Below are positions 17,707 to 27,519 of a DNA stretch of 42,526 bases, one piece after another. The notes below the pieces were generated by a model. It had not been told where the DNA came from and ran no database searches. It was given only the letters and a program-made list of their open reading frames with translations. This stretch comes from Granulosicoccus sp. Its GTDB lineage: Bacteria > Pseudomonadota > Gammaproteobacteria > Granulosicoccales > Granulosicoccaceae. Each line of letters begins with the position of its first letter. Position 1 is the stretch's first letter. Where the stretch lies: assembly GCA_013002205.1 (NCBI GenBank), contig JABDKN010000086.1, forward strand, positions 1-42,526, written 5' to 3'. Made by a program: the position numbers and the translations under genes.

Positions 17707-18918
17707 TCACTGATAGCGTAGTGCCTCTATCGGATCCATCCGTGCCGCTCGCCTGGCGGGAAAGAATCCGAAGACGATGCCGACACAGGCGGAGAACGCA
17801 AAGGCCAGAAGGACTACGCCAACATCGGGAGTGAACGGAATACGCAGCACGGATGATCCGGCAAACGCCAGCCCCAGCCCCAGGACGATACCCAGCAAAC
17901 CGCCAAAAAGCGACAGGACGACCGCTTCAACGAGAAACTGCACGAGCACCTGCTGCTCGGTGGCACCGACCGCCAGGCGTATCCCTATCTCACGCGTCCT
18001 TTCGGTGACCGATACCAGCATGATATTCATGATGCCGATGCCTCCGACCAGCAGACTCACTGCAGCAACGCCGGACAACAGCCCCGTCAGCACGGTCGTG
18101 ATACCGGTCAGCATGGAAGAAATCTGCTTCATGTCCATGACGCTGAAATTGTCTTCCTCGCCAGGTTGTACATGGCGTCGTTCGCGCATCAACCGCTCGA
18201 TGTCAGCCTTGACCTTCTCGGTCGAGTATCCATCGGCGACAGAGGCATAGATCATGTTCACGTCCTGGGTACCGGATATGCGTCTCTGGAATGCGCGGAT
18301 GGGCAACAGGATCAGGTTATCCTGATCGTTGCCGAAGCTCGACACGCCTTTTTCCTCCAGTACGCCGACGACGCGGCAGGATACCTGCTGCAAGCGAATG
18401 GAGGAGCCCAGTGGATCGCCCGCACCGAACAACGCTTCCCGGGCCGTTTTGCCGAGTAAGCAGGAGGCGGCGCCGGCTCGAAGTTCACTTTCGTGAAACT
18501 CTCTACCCAGCACCAGCTTCCAGTCACTTCCGGACAGATAGCGATTGTCGGTGCCCTGCACCTGGGCGATATGATTCTGGTTACCGACGATGACGGTCAT
18601 ACGTGTGGCCACAGTCGGCGCTGCAACACGCACTCCTCTGATCTGTTGCTCCATGGCATCGGCGTCCTTGAGAAGCAGCGTCGGAGCACTGGATGACCGG
18701 GCGCCTGGCCCGTGTGAAGGCGCCTCGGGCCAGATCATCAGAAGGTTGCTGCCCAGTTTCGATATATCGGCAGTCACCTGGTCGGTAGAACCCTGTCCGA
18801 CAGTCACCATTGCAATGACCGCCGCCACACCTATGACCACACCCAGTACGGTCAGGAAAGAGCGCAGGGCGTTACGCAGTATCGACCTGATCGCCAATCG
18901 CACGGTGTCCATGGACAT
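17707..18918 (-). CDS. MacB/FtsX-type ABC transporter permease
   Basis: The product is about 403 residues with the MacB layout: one N-terminal membrane helix (SFLTVLGVVIGVAAVIAMVTV), a large periplasmic domain, then three C-terminal helices (segments with GIGIMNIMLVSVTERTREIG, LFGGLLGIVLGLGLAFAG and VGIVFGFFPARRAARMDPIE). The sequence before the last helix and the end (EALRYQ) are typical of FtsX permeases. The ATPase is a separate gene, unlike E. coli MacB where it is fused. I choose ATG 18918, which follows the ATPase stop after a single base; an ATG at 18963 would overlap the ATPase by 44 nt. With the adaptor it should form an efflux or lipoprotein-release type pump; the cargo is unknown. 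Confidence 0.92.
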   Translation of the reverse strand: MSMDTVRLAIRSILRNALRSFLTVLGVVIGVAAVIAMVTVGQGSTDQVTADISKLGSNLLMIWPEAPSHGPGARSSSAPTLLLKDADAMEQQIRGVRVAAPTVATRMTVIVGNQNHIAQVQGTDNRYLSGSDWKLVLGREFHESELRAGAASCLLGKTAREALFGAGDPLGSSIRLQQVSCRVVGVLEEKGVSSFGNDQDNLILLPIRAFQRRISGTQDVNMIYASVADGYSTEKVKADIERLMRERRHVQPGEEDNFSVMDMKQISSMLTGITTVLTGLLSGVAAVSLLVGGIGIMNIMLVSVTERTREIGIRLAVGATEQQVLVQFLVEAVVLSLFGGLLGIVLGLGLAFAGSSVLRIPFTPDVGVVLLAFAFSACVGIVFGFFPARRAARMDPIEALRYQ

Positions 18919-18919
18919 G

Positions 18920-19639
18920 TTATGCAGCCCTGCCGTTAGGTGTATCGGTTGAGACCTGGCCATCCATGAACTCTATGACCCTGTGGGCATAGGCAGCCAT
19001 CGCCAGCTCATGAGTCACCATGATCACCGTCATGCCTTCCTCTTCGTTAAGTCTGGTCAATAACTCCATGATCTCCCGGCTTCTGGCGGAATCCAGATTG
19101 CCTGTCGGCTCATCTGCCAGTACCACCGACGGTTCGGTCACAATGGCTCGCGCTATGGCCACACGCTGCTGTTGACCACCGGAAAGCTGGGAGGGAGTGT
19201 GATGCTCGCGACCTTCCAGACCTACTTTTTTCAGCGCATCAAGCGCCAGTTCGTGTCGCTCGGCCCGGGACATACCCAGATAGATCAAGGGAAGCTCTAC
19301 ATTATCCAGTGCGGAAGTCCGGGACAGAAGATTGAAACCCTGGAAGACAAAACCCAGATAGTGTCGCCGCAGCAGTGCGCGCTGATACCTGTCAAGCCCG
19401 GCAACCTCGGCCCCCATGAACAGATATCGACCTGCCGTGGGTGTATCCAGACAACCGATCAGGTTCATGACGGTGGATTTTCCGGAACCGCTGGGGCCCA
19501 TGATGGCGACGAACTCGCTTGTCCCGATACGCAGAGTCACATCACTCAACGCCCGTATTTCCGCAGCGCCGGAACCGTACACACGGTCTATACCTTCCAG
19601 CAGTATCAATGGTAAGTTGCCAGTATCGTCGGCCTGCAT
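18920..19639 (-). CDS. ABC transporter ATP-binding protein, MacB/LolD type
   Basis: The product is 239 residues. Walker A GPSGSGKS (48-55), Q-loop Gln100 in FVFQGFNLL, signature LSGGQQQRVAIARA (152 onward), Walker B VVLADEPTGNLD (172 onward) and switch His210 (VTHE) are all intact. The PTGNLD and FQGFNLL wording is typical of the MacB/LolD/YknY group that powers mechanotransmission permeases with FtsX domains. It sits 2 nt after the adaptor gene stop and 1 nt before the permease start, so the three are translated from one message. Confidence 0.93.
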   Translation of the reverse strand: MQADDTGNLPLILLEGIDRVYGSGAAEIRALSDVTLRIGTSEFVAIMGPSGSGKSTVMNLIGCLDTPTAGRYLFMGAEVAGLDRYQRALLRRHYLGFVFQGFNLLSRTSALDNVELPLIYLGMSRAERHELALDALKKVGLEGREHHTPSQLSGGQQQRVAIARAIVTEPSVVLADEPTGNLDSARSREIMELLTRLNEEEGMTVIMVTHELAMAAYAHRVIEFMDGQVSTDTPNGRAA

Positions 19640-19641
19640 GC

Positions 19642-20904
19642 CTAACGCCGTTCGACCAGGTCTGTAATGACCCGATCCCCTGGCGCAATCTCGCCTTCGA
19701 GTATCTGGGTGATGAATCCGTCGCTCGCTCCCGTCCTGACGGATATCTCCGTGCTCTGACCATCGCGCAGCAGGTACAGCGATCGGTTTCCCTCGCCTGG
19801 TTTACTGTTACCCGAAATTGGAGCGGAGGAAGGTGGCGAACTGAACAGCATGCCAAGTAAACCCGATCCGCCAGCGCTTTCAGCTGTCTCGGGTACGGGA
19901 GGTGAAAATCGCAGCGCGGCATTTGTCACTGTCAGGACCTGCCTGACCTCATTGACCGTGATGATGGCTGTAGCGGTCATCCCGGGTCTGAGCAACAGCT
20001 CCGAGTTATCAATGGACAGTATGGCCGTGTACGTCACCACACCGTTGACGGTCTGTGGCTTGTAGTGGAGTTCGGATATCGTTGCGGGAAAACTGCGATC
20101 CTGGTATGCCTCGACTGTGAACGTTGCCTTGTGGCCAACCGATACCTGCCCGATATCGGCCTCATCGATATCAACGCGCAGCTCCATCTGGCGGAGGTCC
20201 TCAGCAATGGTAAACAGCACGGGCGCCTGCAATGACGAGGCAACGATCTGTCCGACCTCCAGGTTGCTTTCAAGCACTATTCCGCTGGTGGGAGAGCAGA
20301 TACAGGCTTTGTCCAGATCACTTTGATTGATCAGTACATCCGCTTCGGCCACCTGCACTTCTGCCTGTGCACTCTGCAGACTCGCTCGAGCACGGGCCAG
20401 TGCAGCCTTGCTGGCCAGATACGATTCTCGCGACACCAGCTGCTGCTCGAACAGCGTCACACTCCGGTCATACGCCTGACTCATCTCGTCAAGACTGGCC
20501 ATGACCTCCGAGACATGAGCCACCCTGGACGCCAGGATGGCTCTACTGTGTGACAGGGCGGCCGCCAGCTTCGTGGTATCCAGCCGCGCCAGTACCTGCC
20601 CCCGTTCCACTTTGTCATTCTCGCCGACGAGGACCTCCACTACCGTTCCCGACAGCTCACTGGAAATCTGGAACTGGCTGGTTGGTTCCACCGTGCCAGT
20701 CGCCGTGACCGTAACGATGACATCCTGAATACTGGATGACTCCCAGAGGTATTTCTCCTCCGGGCTGACATCGCCCGAACGCTGCCAGTACAACAGCAAT
20801 GCCGTGGCTGCTGCCAGGCACAGTAATGCCATTGTCACGAGCAGGCGTCGATGACCTCCCCGTGCTTCACTGACGATGGTCTGGATATCTTTCCTCTCTC
20901 GCAA
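19642..20904 (-). CDS. MacA-like periplasmic adaptor (HlyD/membrane-fusion family)
   Basis: The product is 420 residues: a short cytoplasmic N-terminus, one membrane helix (about 21-40), a split lipoyl-like half-motif (SSELSGTVVEVLVGENDKVERG), a coiled-coil hairpin (about 110-200, ALSHSRAILASRV and LARARASLQSAQAEVQVAEAD in parts), the second lipoyl half (SPTSGIVLESNLEVGQ) and beta-barrel and membrane-proximal domains (LRPGMTATAIITV). A Gly/Pro/Ser-rich insert lies near 345-375. Such proteins bridge an inner-membrane ABC permease to an outer-membrane channel; no TolC-like gene is in the window. The start is TTG 20904 with a CGGAG sequence about 10 nt upstream; no better start exists before the membrane helix. 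Confidence 0.9.
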   Translation of the reverse strand: MRERKDIQTIVSEARGGHRRLLVTMALLCLAAATALLLYWQRSGDVSPEEKYLWESSSIQDVIVTVTATGTVEPTSQFQISSELSGTVVEVLVGENDKVERGQVLARLDTTKLAAALSHSRAILASRVAHVSEVMASLDEMSQAYDRSVTLFEQQLVSRESYLASKAALARARASLQSAQAEVQVAEADVLINQSDLDKACICSPTSGIVLESNLEVGQIVASSLQAPVLFTIAEDLRQMELRVDIDEADIGQVSVGHKATFTVEAYQDRSFPATISELHYKPQTVNGVVTYTAILSIDNSELLLRPGMTATAIITVNEVRQVLTVTNAALRFSPPVPETAESAGGSGLLGMLFSSPPSSAPISGNSKPGEGNRSLYLLRDGQSTEISVRTGASDGFITQILEGEIAPGDRVITDLVERR

Positions 20905-20977
20905 TTGCCGTATACTCCGCTGCTCTGTCTGCCTTCAAACCCAGTGGGTGAAACGCCCGGTCACCGGCGTCCTCGGT

Positions 20978-21616
20978 TCAGGGATGATGATCACGTGGGC
21001 AGCGTGACAGGAAATAGATATACAACCAGTCGAAACCGGATACCGTTCCCTGCTGCGCAAGCCAGGCATCCTGAAGTTTGTAGGCCTCCCACTCCGGTTC
21101 CTGCAGGCAGTACCAGGTCCTGTTCACACTCTGTACATCGTGTATCAGTTCGTGGAGCAGGATGGACTGATCCATCGTATTGTGCAGATCCCACGGACCG
21201 ACGATATTGATTCTCCTGAGCTGTGAATCGTACGCAGCGTTCAGGTCCGGATCGACGATGATCCGCTCGCCTTCGTACTCGATGCGCTCTCCCACGTTGC
21301 AGAAATTAATATGTGGTGGAGACTGGCGTATCGCGGACACATCATAGTTCGTATTCTCCTGCACCCACAGGAGCAGCTTGTCAATCAGCTCACTTTGCGC
21401 AGCAACGTCGACGACGGAATTCCACGAGACGGCCGCCACCTGCCCGGATGCCCTGACCGTCTCGCTGGATCCACAGGCGTGCAGTAACCCGGCATGCAGA
21501 GCCATCACCAGGATGACCGCCTGAAGCCAGTAGTTCGCAGAGAACACCCGATCGCCCGCCAAGGCTTGTCGCCAACGGTTTCGCCGGATCAGACATTTTA
21601 TTTCCAGTAACGCCAC
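20978..21616 (-). CDS. unknown protein with HELIH zinc-protease-like motif, probable lipoprotein
   Basis: The product is up to 212 residues. A hydrophobic stretch (about 30-47, LQAVILVMALHAGLLHA) ends at Cys48 followed by GSS, which resembles a lipoprotein signal with an imperfect lipobox (LLHAC). The mature part contains LLHELIHDVQ with the HExxH motif at 155-159 and downstream EPEWEAYKLQDAWL, where a Glu could be a third zinc ligand (gluzincin-like). Two further Cys (106, 170) and a late one (206) may form disulphides. I do not recognise a named family with certainty. The longest start is GTG 21616; ATG 21505 would leave too short a signal. It is 73 nt upstream of the adaptor gene on the same strand, so it may belong to that exporter operon. 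Confidence 0.7.
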   Translation of the reverse strand: MALLEIKCLIRRNRWRQALAGDRVFSANYWLQAVILVMALHAGLLHACGSSETVRASGQVAAVSWNSVVDVAAQSELIDKLLLWVQENTNYDVSAIRQSPPHINFCNVGERIEYEGERIIVDPDLNAAYDSQLRRINIVGPWDLHNTMDQSILLHELIHDVQSVNRTWYCLQEPEWEAYKLQDAWLAQQGTVSGFDWLYIYFLSRCPRDHHP

Positions 21617-21694
21617 ACGACCATCATCGCAGCGGAAAATGATTTCGACTTGATCTTCATCAATTCAAGTAGCCGACACTGCGGGCGATACTGA

Positions 21695-21721
21695 TTGGCA
21701 AGGCACCCGGAGTGATAGGAT
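21695..21721 (+). promoter_or_regulatory. candidate promoter for the cytochrome gene
   Basis: TTGGCA (21695-21700, five of six to TTGACA) and TAGGAT (21716-21721, four of six) are separated by 15 bp, shorter than ideal, but the -10 is extended by TG (TGATAGGAT). Transcription would start near 21728, about 35 nt before the chosen start codon. Confidence 0.35.
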
Positions 21722-21750
21722 CAGGCCACATCCGGACCGGTCACGACCAT

Positions 21751-21756
21751 GAGGAT
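21751..21756 (+). promoter_or_regulatory. ribosome binding site that decides the cytochrome start
   Basis: GAGGAT lies about 8 nt before ATG 21764. The upstream ATG at 21749 has no such site and overlaps this one, so the later ATG is preferred. Confidence 0.5.
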
Positions 21757-21763
21757 AAACACA

Positions 21764-22072
21764 ATGCTACGAATCGATTGCCGGGCAGTGCTGTTGTTGC
21801 CGGTGTTTCTGCTGCAGGGATTTCAGGCAAGTCTGGCGGATGCCGATTACGCACGCGGCGAACTGCTGTATGAAAATCATTGCCGGCAGTGTCACGAAGC
21901 CAATGTGCATCAACGTGACAGCAGGCGAGTGACGTCTGCCGACGAACTGAGGATCTGGGTCACTGCCTGGGGCGTCCACGCAGCACCTGAATGGAGCGAC
22001 GACGACATCATGGACGTGGCGCATTATCTCGAGGTGAACTTCTATGACTTTCCGCCAGAGGCGTCTCGTTGA
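21764..22072 (+). CDS. small periplasmic c-type cytochrome
   Basis: The product is about 102 residues from ATG 21764. A signal peptide is clear (MLRIDCRAVLLLPVFLLQ, then QASLADA with a likely cleavage before DADYARG). One haem site CRQCH follows the ARGELLYENH helix typical of class I cytochromes. The next part (VHQRDSRRVTSADELRIWV) and the C-terminal helix with DDDIMDVAHYLEVNFYDFP match a group of small single-haem proteobacterial cytochromes; the distal ligand is not obvious, the only Met being in DDDIMDVAHYL. It probably carries electrons in the periplasm, but its partner is not in the window. It is a single gene between two leftward blocks and converges on the carrier-protein gene. Confidence 0.88.
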   Translation: MLRIDCRAVLLLPVFLLQGFQASLADADYARGELLYENHCRQCHEANVHQRDSRRVTSADELRIWVTAWGVHAAPEWSDDDIMDVAHYLEVNFYDFPPEASR

Positions 22073-22142
22073 GCCAGGCTGCGTCGCGGTGCAACGCCCG
22101 CCCGGTTTACCAGTCCCTGCCCGGCTTCTGCGTCTTCCTCGC

Positions 22143-22388
22143 TCATTCGATGACCTCGTCGAGATAGCTGCACAACGCATTGTAACTGCTCATTCGCGGG
22201 TAGTCCGCTTCGGGCATCGGTACACCGAATCGCTTGCCCAGGGCAGTCACCAGGTGCAGAAAATCCATGGAGTCCATGTCGAATTCTTCGCGCAGGTCCT
22301 CATCTGCATCGATGCTCTCAAACTCGATATCCGGTGCAATCCGGTGCAGCTCCTCCTGCACGGCACGCTGTGTCGCGTTCATGTTCAC
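22143..22388 (-). CDS. acyl carrier protein
   Basis: The product is 81 residues, acidic, with the 4'-phosphopantetheine attachment serine at 40 in DMDSMDFLHLV, followed by a helix and a short C-terminal helix (YNALCSYLDEVIE). This is the standard carrier-protein fold. It is not in a fatty-acid cluster; it is the last gene of the acetyl-CoA synthetase/E1/E2 operon, so it probably has a dedicated role there. The start may be GTG 22388, which overlaps the E2 stop (GTGA) and has GGGGG just upstream, or ATG 22382, two codons later. Which acyl group it carries is unknown. Confidence 0.9.
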   Translation of the reverse strand: MNMNATQRAVQEELHRIAPDIEFESIDADEDLREEFDMDSMDFLHLVTALGKRFGVPMPEADYPRMSSYNALCSYLDEVIE

Positions 22389-23650
22389 AAGTCCCCCGGG
22401 GATTCGATATTTTGTCGTATATGGCGAAGAAACAGCGCACCTCGATGACCATCACTGACCCGATGGTCAGCTGCCAGTGTCATGTCCATCAACAACCTGG
22501 CCTCGAGGACACCGCCTTCACCAACCCAGGGACGCAGTGTCGGAGTACCGAAACCAACAATGGCCACCTGCGGTGGATAAATGACACCATACAGGCTCTG
22601 CACGCCCCGCTCGCCAAGACTCGAGACAGTGATGGTAGGGTCTGCCAGCTCACTGGCACGAAACCGGCCACCGCGTACCCGCTGGATAAGATCACGCATG
22701 CGAATCATGACACCGTCGATGTCCAGCTCATGGGTATCGTGGATCGCGGGCGCAACCAGCCCTCCACCTCGAAGATTGATGGCCATGCCGGCATGCACGC
22801 TGGCAGCCGGGCTGAAGACCCCGTTGTCGAACGTTCCGTTGAACTCGGGATACTTGACGCATGCCGTGGCAACCGCCTTGAGCAGCAAGGCACCCAGCAA
22901 TATACGTTGCGATGGATCGCGCTCACTGTTGAGTGTCGCAAGCCACTGGTCTGCGCAACTGATGTCCAGCGTCTGCGACAGGTAATAGTGTGGTATCTCT
23001 CGTTTGGATCGCGCCATCGCAGCCGCAATGGCACTGCGCATCTCTGACGTTGCTGTTTTGAGGGTCGTCGACTCTGCTGCCGTCCCGACGGTGCCATCCT
23101 GCAACCGCGACGCAGAATCCGCCAATGACGATCCTCGTTCATCACGTTGCGCGCCTGAGCGGACATCGCGCAGGACAATGGCCCCCTGCGGGCCGGATCC
23201 TGAGACCCGGGTAATGTCGATATCCAGCTCCGCCGCAAGTTTTCGCGCGGCCGGGCTGATTTTCTGTCTGCCTCCTTCTGCTCCTCCCCGAGCCGCATCC
23301 TGCGTCAACCCGCCGGCCACATCGACGGTCACGGGCTCCCTGGGTGAACTGATCTCCCCGGAAGCCTGAGTGGGCGCAGTAGTTGCCCGGTCCGGTGCCG
23401 ACTTCACGCCTGAGTCCGGCGTCTGGATGATTGCCAGAGGAGTACCTACAGGTACAGGTTTGCCAATATCCACCAGATGGGATTCGAGCACACCATCGTC
23501 GTAGGCTTCAATCTCGATGGCCCCTTTCTGGGTCTCCACGACAGCGACGATATCTCCGCGACTGACGGTATCACCCGGCTTCTTCTGCCATTCGATCAAG
23601 GTACCGGTTTCCATATCCGAACCCAGCGATGGCATGAGAAACTCAGCCAT
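22385..23650 (-). CDS. 2-oxo acid dehydrogenase E2 component (dihydrolipoamide acyltransferase)
   Basis: The product is 421 residues in the E2 order. The N-terminal lipoyl domain (1-76) carries the lipoate-accepting Lys42 in [10 protein letters not shown] Pro/Thr/Ala-rich linker leads to a peripheral-subunit binding domain (about 131-168, [19 protein letters not shown] then [11 protein letters not shown]). The catalytic domain (about 200-421) ends with the active-site motif DHRVSDG containing His396 and Asp400. It transfers an acyl group, most likely acetyl, from lipoate to CoA. It overlaps the E1 gene by 8 nt and the carrier-protein gene by 4 nt. No dihydrolipoamide dehydrogenase (E3) gene is in the window, so E3 must come from elsewhere. 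Confidence 0.92.
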   Translation of the reverse strand: MAEFLMPSLGSDMETGTLIEWQKKPGDTVSRGDIVAVVETQKGAIEIEAYDDGVLESHLVDIGKPVPVGTPLAIIQTPDSGVKSAPDRATTAPTQASGEISSPREPVTVDVAGGLTQDAARGGAEGGRQKISPAARKLAAELDIDITRVSGSGPQGAIVLRDVRSGAQRDERGSSLADSASRLQDGTVGTAAESTTLKTATSEMRSAIAAAMARSKREIPHYYLSQTLDISCADQWLATLNSERDPSQRILLGALLLKAVATACVKYPEFNGTFDNGVFSPAASVHAGMAINLRGGGLVAPAIHDTHELDIDGVMIRMRDLIQRVRGGRFRASELADPTITVSSLGERGVQSLYGVIYPPQVAIVGFGTPTLRPWVGEGGVLEARLLMDMTLAADHRVSDGHRGALFLRHIRQNIESPGDL

Positions 23651-25676
23651 GAGCCGGCGCCCCGTCCTTGCCGAACAGCTTGTGTACCGCTGCCACTATG
23701 CCCGCTACCTGGGGTATGGCGGCTTCTTCCAGATGCTGTGCATACGGCACCGGCACCTCTTCACTGCAGACACGTACCAGTGGCGCATCGAGTTCGAAGA
23801 AGCTGTCCTCAGCCAGGCGCATACCGATCTCGGCAGCAAGGCTGCCGCTGCGCCAGCCTTCATCGACCAGTACCGCCCGGTGAGTCCTGGCTACCGATGC
23901 CTTCACCGTATCCATGTCCAGGGGACGAAGACTACGTAAGTCGATAACCTCGGCATCGATACCTTCACCTGCAAGCGTCTCGGCTGCCTGCATCACCTTG
24001 TGCAGAGACCCGCCGTAGGTGATCAGTGAAACATCCTCTCCGTCCCTGCGAATTGCCGCAGCTTCGATGTTGACGGCTCCCGCATTCGACGGCAGCGTGC
24101 CCGTGCTGTTGTACAGCATCACGTTTTCGAAGATCAGCACGGGATCCGGATCCTGCAATGCCGCCAGCAGCATGCCTCGCGCATCCTCGATCGTTGCCGG
24201 CGTCAGTATGCGAAGTCCCGGAATGTGTGCATACCACCCTTCGAGACTATGAGAGTGCTGCGCGGCAAGCTGTTTGCCGGCACCGGTGGCCATGCGGATG
24301 ACCACGGGCACGCCGAACTGATTGTTGGACATGTGGCGCAGGGTGGCTGCCGTATTGAGTATCTGATCCAGCGCCAGCAAGGAAAAATTCACCGTCATCA
24401 CTTCGACAATGGGACGCATACCTGCAATCGCAGCACCGATGCCTGCTCCGGTAAAACCGGATTCGGACAGGGGTGTATCACGTATGCGCTCGGGACCGAA
24501 TTCATCCATCAGGCCTTTGCTGACCGCATAACATCCACCGTAGGCACCGACGTCCTCACCCATCAGGAAGACCCGTTCATCCTGGATCATGGCATCACGG
24601 ATGGCTGACCTGACAGCTTCCCTGTAGCTGATTTCCGACGGTGTGCCGGCGGATTCGTCGCCCGTCGCAGACGCCACAGCCGGTGGGGTGCTCTGCTCGG
24701 CCGTCACATAGCGTGTCAGGTGATCCAGTGCCTCGAGTGTGCCGGATTCGGCAAATTCCACAGCCTCGTCAATTTCCCGCTGTATCGTCGCTTCGATCCT
24801 CTGCAGCTCATCAGCGTGCAGCATTCCGGTTTCTTCGAGCCAGCTCTGGAACCGGAGTATGGGGCCGTGCTCACGCCAGGCAGCCACCTCCTCTTTCTGC
24901 CTGTACAGTTGTGCATCAAACATGGAATGGGGGCGGAATCGGTAGGTCCGACACTCCAGGAAACAGGGTCCTCCACCTTCCCGAATCTGTGACAGCGCAT
25001 CCCGCGCAGCAACTTCGACGGACACGACATCCATGCCGTCCACGACATGGCTCTGCATGCCATAGGTAGCGGCACGCGACGCAATGTCGGTCCGGGCTTC
25101 CGATCGATCAAGCGCGGTACCCATCGCATAGCCGTTGTTCTCGCAGATGAACAACACCGGCAGCTGCCACAACGCGGCCAGATTCATGCTTTCGTGAAAC
25201 TCTCCCTCTGCCACAGCACCTTCTCCGAAGAAACAGGCGGTCACACGCTTTTCCGAGCGCATCCGGTCGGCCAGCGCAAGCCCGACAGCCAGCGGCAGAC
25301 CACCGCCGACGATAGCGTTACCACCGTAGAAGTTATGCTCTGCACTGAACAGATGCATCGAGCCACCGCGACCGCCTGCGCAGCCTTCGGCCTTGCCATA
25401 CATTTCCGCCATGACACTCTGCATGGTCAGTCCACGCACAAGCGCATGCGCGTGTTCCCTGTAGGTCGCCACCAGTCGATCGTGCGGTTCGAGTACCGGG
25501 ATGGTGCCGACCGCAACGGCCTCCTCACCATCGTAGAGATGCAGGAACCCGCGTATCTTCTGCCGGGTGTACATCTCTGCGCACTTGTCCTCGAACTGCC
25601 GGATACGCATCATCGATGACAACAATTCGAGTGCATGCGCATGATCGAGCCGGGGTTTCCTGGTCGGTGCAGTCAT
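23643..25676 (-). CDS. 2-oxo acid dehydrogenase E1, alpha and beta subunits fused
   Basis: The product is 677 residues. The first 320 or so are an E1-alpha subunit with the thiamine-diphosphate motif from GEG (151-153) to ENN (179-181) and the phosphorylation-loop region [13 protein letters not shown] linker rich in Ala, Ser and Thr (about 325-348) leads to an E1-beta subunit starting [14 protein letters not shown], with the conserved GEDV (373-376), [14 protein letters not shown], and the C-terminal transketolase-like domain ([14 protein letters not shown]). The alpha and beta chains are usually separate genes; a single fused chain is an odd feature. Pyruvate, or acetoin as in AcoAB, are the plausible substrates; the sequence alone does not decide. 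Its ATG overlaps the acetyl-CoA synthetase stop (ATGA). Confidence 0.92.
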   Translation of the reverse strand: MTAPTRKPRLDHAHALELLSSMMRIRQFEDKCAEMYTRQKIRGFLHLYDGEEAVAVGTIPVLEPHDRLVATYREHAHALVRGLTMQSVMAEMYGKAEGCAGGRGGSMHLFSAEHNFYGGNAIVGGGLPLAVGLALADRMRSEKRVTACFFGEGAVAEGEFHESMNLAALWQLPVLFICENNGYAMGTALDRSEARTDIASRAATYGMQSHVVDGMDVVSVEVAARDALSQIREGGGPCFLECRTYRFRPHSMFDAQLYRQKEEVAAWREHGPILRFQSWLEETGMLHADELQRIEATIQREIDEAVEFAESGTLEALDHLTRYVTAEQSTPPAVASATGDESAGTPSEISYREAVRSAIRDAMIQDERVFLMGEDVGAYGGCYAVSKGLMDEFGPERIRDTPLSESGFTGAGIGAAIAGMRPIVEVMTVNFSLLALDQILNTAATLRHMSNNQFGVPVVIRMATGAGKQLAAQHSHSLEGWYAHIPGLRILTPATIEDARGMLLAALQDPDPVLIFENVMLYNSTGTLPSNAGAVNIEAAAIRRDGEDVSLITYGGSLHKVMQAAETLAGEGIDAEVIDLRSLRPLDMDTVKASVARTHRAVLVDEGWRSGSLAAEIGMRLAEDSFFELDAPLVRVCSEEVPVPYAQHLEEAAIPQVAGIVAAVHKLFGKDGAPAHG

Positions 25677-27424
25677 TTTTCATCACTCTCGAGCGTTGAT
25701 ATATCGCCCACCGGCAAACCCAGTTCGCGGGCCTTGAGCAGGCGTCTCATGATTTTGCCACTGCGCGTCTTCGGCAGATTCTCCCGAAAGACTATTTCCT
25801 TGGGCGCCACGGCCGGCCCCAGGCGCTTGCGCGCATGGCCCAGCAGGTCAAGCATCAGTTGATCATCGGCCGTGTACCCGGTCTTCAGCTCGACGAAGGC
25901 CTTGACGATTTCACCCACCATCTCGTCCGGCAGACCTATGACCGCCGCCTCGGCAACGGCTTCGTGTTCCATCAATGCGCTTTCCACTTCGAACGGCCCG
26001 ATGAGATGACCGGCGCTCTTGATCACATCATCACTGCGGCCGACGAACCAGAAATAGTCATCCTCATCACGCATGGCCAGGTCCCCACTCAGGTACCAGC
26101 CGTCGGCAAAGCATTTCCGGTAGCGCTCCTGTTCATCCAGATAACCTCGCATCATGGACGGCCATCCACTGCGTAATGCCAGCTCACCCACGGCACCCGG
26201 TTTCGTCAACTCCCGCACACCCTGCCCGGTTTTTTCCACTATGCCAGCCTGTATTCCCGGCAATGGCTTGCCCATGGAACCGGGCTTGACCGTCATGGAT
26301 GCGTAGTTGGCAATCATGATGCCGCCGGTTTCTGTCTGCCACCAGTTGTCATGGAACGGCATGCCAAATACCCGGTTACTCCAGACTACCGCCTCAGGAT
26401 TCAATGGTTCGCCGACACTGGCCATGAAACGCAACGACGACAGATCGTACTCTGCGGCGATCGAATCACCGGATTTCATCAGCATGCGAATTGCCGTGGG
26501 TGCGGTGTACCAGACATTGACTGATTCCTCCTGGAGGATGCGATACCAGGCAAGGGCGTCGAATTCACCCTCGTTGACGATCATGGTGACGCCATTGGTC
26601 AGGGGAGCAATGATTCCATAGGATGTACCAGTGACCCAACCGGGATCCGCCGTACACCAGTACGTATCGCCCTGCTTCAGATCCAGCACATACTTTCCCG
26701 TGATGTTGTGCGCCACCACCGCCTCGTGGACATGAATCGCACCCTTTGGCTTGCCCGTCGTGCCGCTGGTGAAATGCAGCAGGGCCATATCTTCCGGATC
26801 AGTCGCCACTGTTTGAAAACTGGCGGATGCCTGCTCCATCATTGCGCCATAGTTCATGGTGTCCTCAGACGGAGAATCATCGTCGATCAACAGGATATGC
26901 GTCAGGCCAGGCAGCGATTTGCGGATACCGGCAACCTTGCGACGATAGAGTGCCCGGGTCGTCACCAGTACCTTTGCATGACCAATATCCATCCTGGACC
27001 TGACAGGCTCAGGCCCAAAGGCTGAAAACAGGGGACAATAGACGCACCCCGCCTTCAGAGTACCGAGAACGGTGACGTACAGTTCCGGTACCCGTCCCAG
27101 CAGCGTATAGACACGATCCCCCCTGGTAACCCCCAGCGTGTGCAGGACATTGGCGAAACGGCTACTGAGCTGCGCCAGGGCGGCGTAGGTAAAATCCTTG
27201 CGCTGCGCATCCCTGGCAATCCAGCGCAAGGCGATAGTGTCAGACATGCCGTGTTGCACATGCCGATCCACTGCCTCGTAGGCGATGTTGAGCTTGCCCT
27301 CCGGAAGCCCATCGAGCAACTGTCGTGCACTGTCCCATGAGAATTGCCGAACTGCGCTCTGGTAGTCCGGCATGTTGAACACACCAGGTTCTGTACCGGA
27401 CTTTTCTATGGCGGGCGAATCCAT
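25673..27424 (-). CDS. acetyl-CoA synthetase (acetate-CoA ligase), AcsA-like
   Basis: The product is 583 residues of the AMP-forming acyl-CoA synthetase family; length and motifs fit Bacillus AcsA-type acetate-CoA ligase. Visible motifs are the P-loop [10 protein letters not shown] (219-228), WWQTETGG (361-368), the adenylate-binding SGDLA with Asp448, the hinge region [20 protein letters not shown] and the catalytic Lys557 in RSGKIMRR, which is also the site acetylated for control in this family. Propionate or other short acids cannot be excluded. A GGGAG ribosome site lies 9 nt before the ATG. It is the first gene of the operon, under a perfect FNR-type site about 100 nt upstream. Confidence 0.9.
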   Translation of the reverse strand: MDSPAIEKSGTEPGVFNMPDYQSAVRQFSWDSARQLLDGLPEGKLNIAYEAVDRHVQHGMSDTIALRWIARDAQRKDFTYAALAQLSSRFANVLHTLGVTRGDRVYTLLGRVPELYVTVLGTLKAGCVYCPLFSAFGPEPVRSRMDIGHAKVLVTTRALYRRKVAGIRKSLPGLTHILLIDDDSPSEDTMNYGAMMEQASASFQTVATDPEDMALLHFTSGTTGKPKGAIHVHEAVVAHNITGKYVLDLKQGDTYWCTADPGWVTGTSYGIIAPLTNGVTMIVNEGEFDALAWYRILQEESVNVWYTAPTAIRMLMKSGDSIAAEYDLSSLRFMASVGEPLNPEAVVWSNRVFGMPFHDNWWQTETGGIMIANYASMTVKPGSMGKPLPGIQAGIVEKTGQGVRELTKPGAVGELALRSGWPSMMRGYLDEQERYRKCFADGWYLSGDLAMRDEDDYFWFVGRSDDVIKSAGHLIGPFEVESALMEHEAVAEAAVIGLPDEMVGEIVKAFVELKTGYTADDQLMLDLLGHARKRLGPAVAPKEIVFRENLPKTRSGKIMRRLLKARELGLPVGDISTLESDEK

Positions 27425-27519
27425 CAGACAGTCTCCCGAAACGGATACGTTAGTCTTTCATCCTGCGTTCACGCTGGATGCGTTTCTTCTTACGCTGCGC
27501 CAAACACGCCCACCCTGCA

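Noticed and set aside
20905-20977. Promoter-like TTGAAG and TATACG upstream of the adaptor gene
   Set aside because: Both boxes match only four of six positions and would start transcription at the start codon itself, so the evidence is too weak.
22073-22142. Possible terminator between the cytochrome and carrier-protein genes
   Set aside because: GC-rich, but I found no stem of more than a few pairs and no T tract.
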